Source: Durusdinium trenchii (Eukaryota; Sar; Dinophyceae; Suessiales; Symbiodiniaceae). Taken from it: a DNA stretch of 64,000 nt. The stretch lies in assembly GCA_963970005.1 (NCBI GenBank), contig CAXAMN010025361.1, forward strand, positions 705,080-769,079, written 5' to 3'. The notes beneath the pieces were generated by a model. That model was not told the origin of the DNA. It ran no database searches and saw nothing but the letters and a program-made list of their open reading frames with translations. The translations under genes were made by a program, and so were the position numbers. Below, in pieces: positions 57,432 to 64,000 of the stretch (positions are counted from its first letter, which is position 1; each line of letters starts with the position of its first letter).

Positions 57432-57715
57432 AACACCAAAACAAAGGGATTCCAAGGGGCCCACAATGATATGAACGGGGTTGAACAGGGAAACTAAACA
57501 AATCCACCGCCATCTAACTGTGCCCTGGGACCTTTTCCCTTCCACATGATGTGCATGGTCCGCGCATGGCCTTGAGCCCTGAGGCAACGACAACTCGAAA
57601 CGTGCACGGTACCGTACATCAGCAGAAAACATTGTTCACGTTCAGATGGGCCTGCCAAACTCAGGTAGTGAATTATCTCGACATGGAACCTGATAAACAG
57701 GATTACATAATTACA
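57432..57715. repeat. Dispersed 0.3-kb repeat, copy 2
   Basis: Second copy of the repeat at 54283-54570, same orientation, about 70 percent similar by eye. Confidence 0.6.
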
Positions 57716-57751
57716 TAGAAACTAGAAGTTGGAAGGTCCAGGGTCCAGGAC

Positions 57752-57991
57752 CTACCAACTCCCCAAAGTCAAAGAAAGCTGATCCGTCAAATTGACTCGT
57801 TGCTTCTTCCCAATTCTCGCCCTTGTGTTTTCAGGTGGAAAAATTGTGCGGTCAAAGAAAAGCTGGTCGGTCTCCCTCGAATTTGTGACGAAATCGCCCG
57901 TCCCTGCTCTTTCAAGGAACTTCCAGACAGGAATCCACTTGTTCGTCTCGCTTGGCATCGAGGCCAGGTACTGCTCCATCAGCCCAAGCAC
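57752..57991 (-). CDS. 79-codon exon-like frame, unknown
   Basis: Minus strand: MEQYLASMPSETNKWIPVWK, FLERAGTGDFVTNSRETDQL, FFDRTIFPPENTRARIGKKQ. Strong coding character; TGATGGAGCAG at about 57980 is a possible acceptor. The plus strand is open but weaker. Confidence 0.45.
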   Translation of the reverse strand: MLGLMEQYLASMPSETNKWIPVWKFLERAGTGDFVTNSRETDQLFFDRTIFPPENTRARIGKKQRVNLTDQLSLTLGSW

Positions 57992-58599
57992 CTACCCGTT
58001 TTGCGACTGAGCGCAAAGCCGCCACCCCTTTCAAAGAAAAACGCTGTCTTTGCTAATTAGTGTTAATTGTTGCAGGCTGTCAAGTGATGCTTGGACACCC
58101 AAAGTGTCCTGCACCATTGGGCTTCCAACATACCGAAATCGCACGGATACGTACTTGTTTGAGGCTGTTCGCAACGATTGCAGGCCATTGGGTGTTGAAC
58201 TCCGCGTCTTCTCTGCCTTTTGCTATAGTGCCATTGATTTCCACACATCAAGCCATTGTATATAACATCGTGTCAAGGATGCCTGGGGCAAGCCCTGGAA
58301 GTTGGTCTGAGCAGAATACTTTACATTGAATCATGCACCAAGCATCCATGGGGTTATTTGTTCTTTTTGATGACTCTTTTTCCAGCACTCAGGTGTTTGG
58401 ATAGGTTGCAAGCACACTTTAGACATCTTTAGACCATCTAGAATCTACAATGCATGTTTGAGCCATGTACAATTGGCCGTGGGTCAAAACCCGGCACCCT
58501 GGTTGACCTTTACAAGGGATGTCAATGATGTCAACCTCCTTTTTGACTCACAGCCAACTCACTAAATGCATTTGCAATCATTTGCAAACCACCGCGGAT

Positions 58600-58857
58600 T
58601 TAGCGCTCCATTTTGGCGCTCAAAACGGGAGGCCAGGAAGAACAAAAAGAACACATCTTCTCCCCGCAACTCACCCAGTTCAGGACCATGAGCGCCCCCC
58701 CGACCAAAAAGCTGATCTTACAAGGATCTTTATTCGCCCACCCATGGTCAGGATGGGTTTCCGCTCTTTCAGATTCTGCTTCCAATCGCTCGTTGGCTGG
58801 TCCCCATATAAAAAGCAAACGGTCTGAAGAAACAACTACATTATGTTCCTTCCCCAT
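58600..58857 (-). CDS. Candidate exon, unknown
   Basis: Minus strand: ATATGGGGACCAG acceptor at about 58800, then ANERLEAESERAETHPDHGW and ANKDPCKISFLVGGALMVL. Opposed by a 118-codon plus frame. Confidence 0.35.
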   Translation of the reverse strand: MGKEHNVVVSSDRLLFIWGPANERLEAESERAETHPDHGWANKDPCKISFLVGGALMVLNWVSCGEKMCSFCSSWPPVLSAKMER

Positions 58858-58986
58858 CCCCTCTTGTACTTCTTTGGGCCCTGGGTGGCTGCATTGTAGA
58901 CCCCAAATCGTGGAGTCTAACTGCCTGTTACCTAGGGATTGGGCTGAAACGCGTTTAGGGGTCTCATGATTTCAGACCCTAAGTAG

Positions 58987-59190
58987 TTGAAGGAATTTCA
59001 AGGGTTCAGTGAGGTTGTGTGTAATTTTCTCGAATTTTTCAAATTGCTACAGGGTTCAAGTTTTGTACCAAAATGGCTTTGCGTTGAGGTCTTGCCAATT
59101 GCGCTGGCCGATCTTATTTTCGGTACGGACTCCATTTTAAACATGATTTTTCACCGCCACTGTTTACGTCTCCTGGAGTGCAAGGATTAA
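58987..59190 (+). CDS. Candidate plus exon, unknown
   Basis: TTTTTCAAATTGCTACAG at about 59051 is a fine acceptor; the frame then reads SSFVPKWLCVEVLPIALADL and IFGTDSILNMIFHRHCLRLL to TAA. Hydrophobic; no family. Confidence 0.33.
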   Translation: MKEFQGFSEVVCNFLEFFKLLQGSSFVPKWLCVEVLPIALADLIFGTDSILNMIFHRHCLRLLECKD

Positions 59191-59612
59191 TCTAGCTTAG
59201 ACTTCAACACTTGATTCAACAATTCAGTTCAGGACACCAACAAAAACATGTGATTTCTATCTTTTGTGATATGCATCTCTGTTCTTATTCTAATCAGTGT
59301 TGATTTCTTGACACAAAAAACGCTCAAATTTTCCCAGCCGTAAATGTTCAAGCTCAACTACACAGGGTCTACTTTACTCACCTGTAAAGGGTCTACAATG
59401 TCACTGGACCCATTCTAGACCGTCTCAGACCCTCCAGGGTCATTCTAGACCCTAGTAGTTGAGGGTATCCGCTGCGACCCCCGAACCTACCAACCAACGA
59501 AACTCCCAAATGAGTGAAGTGTGAACATTAATGTTTTTGCGGGCAATGAAGTGAGATGATACGCCCGCGTAGGTTCAATTGCACTCTTGCAACTTGCAAT
59601 CTTGAGAGTCTC

Positions 59613-59933
59613 TCAGACGTATGTGTCACATAAAGCCTGCTGCTGGAGAGTCAGGCTCAGGGGTGTCATACTTCCGGTCACCATAGAACAAGTTTTGTCA
59701 ACCACCTTGAAAAACGTTTGGTTCGGAGCGGTGAAACAATAATTCAATATCTTATATCTTAATGCATATTGAAATTCAAGAATTGTAGTTCTCCTGGCCT
59801 CTTCTGGAGCATTGGGATCATCCATCTTCGTCTCAGCCAGCTGTGCTCTTGCAAAACACATGACACGTGTGGCCGTGAATTGTGCCATCCGCAACACGTG
59901 GCATCCAAGCATTAAAGCACGTCCCTTTGGCAA
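59613..59933 (-). CDS. 106-codon ORF, likely terminal exon
   Basis: Minus strand: FARAQLAETKMDDPNAPEEA, RRTTILEFQYALRYKILNYC, FTAPNQTFFKVVDKTCSMVT to a stop near 59613. No stop-free competitor on the other strand. Unknown function. Confidence 0.5.
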   Translation of the reverse strand: MPKGRALMLGCHVLRMAQFTATRVMCFARAQLAETKMDDPNAPEEARRTTILEFQYALRYKILNYCFTAPNQTFFKVVDKTCSMVTGSMTPLSLTLQQQALCDTYV

Positions 59934-59970
59934 AGATGTGTGTTTAAACTCGCTACTGTAAACGAATCAT

Positions 59971-60056
59971 AGCTACTAGTAGCAAATGGCGCTACTAGGT
60001 AGAGGCCATCGCTATTAGGTTGGAGGCCGTCGCTACTAGCAACAGGAAGCTACTAC
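59971..60056. repeat. CTAGTAG dispersed repeat copy
   Basis: AGCTACTAGTAGCAAATGGC, GCTACTAGGTAGAGGCC and GCTATTAGGTTGGAGGCC units. Confidence 0.6.
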
Positions 60057-60282
60057 TTCTTGGATTAGAATATCTTGGAATCGTCCAATCCCCTTGCGAC
60101 ACAAAGATTTCGGCACAGGTGTGCAAAAGAGTTGTCTGAGTTTCACTCATCTACAATTCTTGGGCTAAGAAGCTGCACGTTTTCGAAGGTGAGGCAGTAC
60201 CAATCCCAGCACATTTGCCCTGAGCGCCGAGAATTTGAATGGTGGCTCTCTAGCTCCGTAGGTCAGTCATCACAACACTGGT

Positions 60283-60360
60283 TCTTGTTCCTAGTAGTAA
60301 GCATGCTACTAGTAGTAATGCCCTTTGTTTCTAGTAGCGATGCCCTTGCTCCTAGTAGCT
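60283..60360. repeat. CTAGTAG dispersed repeat copy, opposite orientation
   Basis: TTGTTCCTAGTAGTAAGCAT, GCTACTAGTAGTAATGCCC and CTAGTAGCGATGCCCTTGCT, inverted relative to the copy 300 bp upstream. Confidence 0.6.
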
Positions 60361-61236
60361 TCTTGATCATCACAAACCCTTGCAACTCAAAGTGGCGGCG
60401 AAAGAGCGTGGAGTGTTTCACGCTGATATTTGTCCAACTTCACCTTGGCTGCAGCAAATCTGAACTAGTTTGCCAGCAGTCTCTAGATACTAGGATGGAT
60501 GACCCTATAATCCGTAGGGCACCGTTCCGAACTTCGGTGCTGCTCTAGTTGAACTGAAACAGCGATTTGGCTACTCAGAACTCTTGAACCCCTTCACCCC
60601 TTCCACGTTCGGCTACTTGAACGAATGTTTACTTGCAAGTGAGGAGTTATGTGGCACTGACAACTGACCCAGGTCTCATTCGGTCGGAAATGAACATACC
60701 CCCAAAAAAGAAACGTGCCATTGTCCCTCTCCTGAAGCATGTTCAAGTCACATACTCGGTGTGGTTGCAGTGGCAATATTCCTTTGCGAGTGGCTGCAAG
60801 GCTGGCAGTGTTGTTTTTTCCGTTGAATTGTTGGGTTATATAGACTCATATAGGTAGATCATATAGATCTTTTTGTTGAACAAGTCAGCTGCATGTCTTT
60901 GGACGAAAGCCATCCTTTCTGGTGGTCACTTCCTGGATTGCTACCGCTTGAAGAAGCAAGTCCCGTGGTTGCAGAATTGTTCCTAGTGGTGTGTTCCATA
61001 TCCTAGAGCAAGAATGCAAATTGATTGAGCATTCAACACAATCAAACAAAGGTTGCTTGTGCCACCTTCTCATCACTACGTGTTGGCATGTTGTTTTGAT
61101 CTTCTCTGGCCTCTTAATTGTGTAGTGCACACATGTAGCATACTTACGTGGTGCGCCTTGATTTGACAAATAACAACACACATACACACATTATGTGTAT
61201 ATATCCACCATTCGCCTCCTTGTGGCAAAGGCTCAC

Positions 61237-61637
61237 AATTCGCACCTTTGTGACAAGCACCGTGCTTGAAGAGGATGCAAGGCCTTCGACACAATTCTGG
61301 ATGACCAACACTGCCCGCAGAAGGGAAAGCTGAGTGCGGCATCTCGTTCTGCGTGGCACCGGTTTCCATAGCCGTTCCTTTGAACGAAGCACAGAATATC
61401 TCAAAAATTCTCAAAAAATATCAGGGAGGGAAAACATGATCAAGCTACATTCTCCAGGTCCAAACAAATGAACACGATTGAACAAAATTATGAGACCTTG
61501 CCTTCTGTGGAGTTGGGTGTAGGCGGAGGCTTCTCCGGAAGGAAGGACAAAGCATCCGCGTGGGATTCCAAGGAAGACACGTACATCTCGGTCCTAGCAT
61601 CCGATCTTCGCTCGGGCAGCTTGGAAACAAACGAGAA
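61237..61637 (-). CDS. CCCH zinc-finger protein, two exons
   Basis: Minus exons 61637-61502 and 61377-61237 join in phase through a GC donor (GAAG/GCAAGG) and acceptor CGTTCAAAG. Exon 1: FSFVSKLPERRSDARTEMYV, then SFLPEKPPPTPNSTE. Exon 2: EMPHSAFPSAGSVGHPEL then CRRPCILFKHGACHKGAN and C, giving C-x7-C-x5-C. The layout S-x-G-S-x-G-H-P followed by a CCCH finger is, from memory, typical of dinoflagellate proteins thought to bind RNA. The final Cys and His are not complete in this frame: either the exon stops at AATT/GTGAGC (61237) and the finger continues in an exon not found, or a single extra base breaks CE-LCH just beyond. Start and C-terminus not placed. Confidence 0.72.
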
Positions 61638-62127
61638 CTGGACACAAATAACATCATGAAACCGATGAAGCTGGGTTCGAGTCCTGGATAGCGAGGGCCT
61701 TGCCAGTACTGGCGGCAGGCTCTTGGTTCGCTTTTCAATCCTCTTCTCCTCCAGCGGACTCCGGCGGGCTGCAAAAAGAAAACCTGTTTACACGATGAAT
61801 TGTCATAGACTTAAGCTCCCCTCAGCCTCCAGGGGCTCAAGATACAACTTGTACTGTACTCATAAATGGTCCACAACACATCACCCGGTGGGCCTTGGGC
61901 CTTGAGTGATATAGTGCATATCATTCAATCCTTCAAACTAAATTACTTTACTTCGAAATTCCCCACCCTCAAAGAATTGGTCTTCACAAGAGAAAAGCGG
62001 TTCGGCGCGAAAAGGATTCTTTATTGAAAACAAAACCACACATCGAATACTTACTTGTGAGGTTTCTGAACTTCGATTTTTTAATGCCTGGCAACCCCAC
62101 ATCCCTGCCAAGTCAACTTGTGGTGGA

Positions 62128-64000
62128 TATGCTGTGGAACTGGTACTTGGGAGCACTCTGGTGAATGTGCTGGTGTAAAGGCTACGCGGGCTACTCGGGG
62201 CCACTCTGGTGGATGTGCTGTGTAAGGGCTACTCTGGGCCACTGTGGGCCACTCTGGTGGATGTGCTGTGTTCTTTGGGTTGCTCTGAGCTACGCTGGGA
62301 CCACTCTGGTGGATGTGCAGAAGTAGCGAGTCTACTGAAGTCCAAAGTTCTTAAAATCTAACAGCCCCACAGTCCTACGGGTGAGAAAAAACTGCGTACA
62401 ATACAAGTCTACAACTATCCTGCGATCTCTTTGGTAAATGTGCTGTGGAGAAGCTAGGTTGCGCTACTAAAAACTGTGGTTGCTGTGGACCAGCTAAGTT
62501 GAACTACTTAGAAATCAGTTTGTGAATGTGCTGTGGAAGAGCTAGGCAGCTAGGTTTAGCTACTCAGGGATCAGTTTGGTGAATGTGGTGTGAATACTCA
62601 GAGGTCATTTTGGTGAATGTGCTGTGGAAGTGCTACGTTGAATTACTCAGGGATTACTTTGGTGAACAGGGATCAGTTTGGCGAGCGTGCTGTGAAAGAG
62701 CCACTTTGGGCTACTCAGAGATCACCTTGGTGAACATGCTGTGGAAAAGCTAGCTTGAATACTCAGGGATCACTCTGGGGAACGTGCTGTGGAAGAGCTA
62801 CTTTGGGCTACTCCGGGATCTCTTTGGTGAACATGCTGTGGAAGTGCTGCGTTGAACTACTCAGGGATCACTTTGGTGAGTGTGCTATGGAAGAACTGCT
62901 TTGGGCTACTCAGGGATTACTTTGGCGAGTGTGGTGTGGAAGGGCTAAGTTGGGCTAGTCAGGGATTCCTTTGGTGAACGTGCTGTGAAAAAGCTACTTT
63001 GGGCTTCTCAAGGATTACTTTGGTCAACGTGCTGTGGAAGATCTAAGTTGGGCTACTCAGGGATTACTTTGGCGAGTGTGGTGTGGAAGGGCTAAGCTAC
63101 TCAGGGACCACTTTGGTGAGTGTGCTGTGGAAAAGCTAAGTTGGGCTACTCAGAGACCACTTCGTGAGTGTGCTATAGAAGAGCTAAGTTGGGCGACCGG
63201 GCGTACTGAAGTCCGAAGTTCTAAAAGCCTAACAACCGACAGGCCTACGGGTGAGAAAAACGCAGCTGTTGTTGGCTTGATAAGTACATTGCAACTCTAC
63301 AACCACCTTGGAATCACTTTGGTAAATGTGCTGTGGAGAAGCTAAGTTGCGCTACTAAGAACTGTGGTTGCTGTGGAAGAGCTAAGATGACCTACTTAGA
63401 AATCAGTTTGTGAATTTGCTGTGGAAAAGCTAGGTTTAGCTACTCAGGGATCAGATTGGTGAATGTGGCGTCAATACTTAGAGGTCATTTTGGTGAATGT
63501 GCTGTGGAAGTGCTACGTTGAACTACTCAGGGATTACTTTGGTGAACAAGGATCACTTTGGCGAGCGTGCTGTGGAAGAGTTAAGTTGAACTAGTCAGAG
63601 ATTACTTTTGTGAGTGTGCTGTCAAAGAGCTACGTTGAACTACTCAGGGATTACTTTGGTGAACAGGGACCACTTTGGTGAGTGTGCTGTGGAAGAGCTA
63701 AGTTGCGCTACTCAGGGATCACTTTGGCCAGTGTGCTGTGGAAGAGCTAAGTTGCGCTACTCAGGGGCCACTTTGGCCAGTGTGCTGTGGAAGAGCTAAG
63801 TTGGGCTACTCACACTTTGGCGAGTGTGCTGTGGAAGAGCTACGTTGGGCTACTCAAGGACCACTTTGGCCAGTGTGCTGTGGAAAAGCTAAGTTGCGCT
63901 AGTCAGGGACCTCTTTGGCCAGTGTGCTGTGGAAGAGCTAAGTTGCGCTACTTAGGGACCACTTTGGCCAGTGTGCTGTGGAAGAGCTAAGTTGCGCTAC
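62128..64000. repeat. 49-bp satellite with higher-order structure, runs off the window
   Basis: Units of CTACTCAGGGACCACTTTGG followed by CCAGTGTGCTGTGGAAGAGC and TAAGTTGCG. Exact 49-bp spacing is seen at 63707 and 63756. A non-unit block starting TACTGAAGTCC at 62333 recurs at 63204, 871 bp later, with its following diverged units in the same order. Open frames here (62755-62958, 63034-63345, 63614-63990) are repeat translations. Confidence 0.9.

Noticed and set aside
58608..58625. CCATTTTGGCGCTCAAA, similar to the spliced leader
   Set aside because: Two extra bases interrupt the match and a local palindrome explains much of it; no gene follows.
61675..61685. GGTTCGAGTCC, a tRNA B-box
   Set aside because: No A-box or acceptor stem at a suitable distance, so no tRNA gene is called.

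Overview
The window looks like nuclear DNA of a dinoflagellate, most likely a Symbiodiniaceae-type alga, though the species cannot be named from sequence alone. The evidence is: very short exons (38-215 bp) scattered in long introns; many GC as well as GT 5' splice donors; a CCCH zinc-finger protein of a type I associate with dinoflagellates; heavy tandem and dispersed repeats; remains of a Ty1/copia element; and scaffold N-gaps. No bacterial-style operons, rRNA, tRNA or CRISPR were seen. All exon calls are by eye, from reading frame, splice sites, phase and motif. They are partial models.

Layout. 0.7-3.3 kb: a DJ-1/PfpI-family gene on the minus strand (five exons in phase). 6.2-8.1 kb: candidate exons on both strands. 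9.2-10.8 kb: a transglutaminase-like gene (minus; Cys, His and a candidate Asp visible), with further minus exons to about 14.2 kb. 17.15-18.73 kb: three abutting satellites (14, 42 and about 60 bp units) with a 230-base gap. 20.5-28.5 kb: a chain of minus-strand exons, several with an acidic D-x-Y-D-x-x-F-E-E motif, interrupted by two copies of a MITE-like element. 30.0-35.7 kb: more minus-strand exons of a low-complexity Ser/Pro-rich protein, including a duplicated exon pair, closing with a stop at 29966. 37-42.9 kb: further minus exons, including one with a start codon (41169) and one with a stop (41822).

43.5-46.0 kb: an internally deleted copia-type LTR element with about 115-bp LTRs, a half-tRNA-iMet primer-binding site, a gag-like start, the C-terminal end of RNase H, an extra ORF and an antisense coding fragment. 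46.8-47.6 kb: a long triplet-repeat tract. 48-60 kb: scattered unidentified exons on both strands and a 0.3-kb dispersed repeat. 61.2-61.6 kb: a CCCH zinc-finger gene (minus). 62.1-64.0 kb: a 49-bp satellite with an 871-bp higher-order period that runs off the window.

Most recognised coding sequence is on the minus strand, in line with the one-directional gene clusters known in dinoflagellates. Apart from exons that share a gene, no functional pathway linking the genes can be shown.
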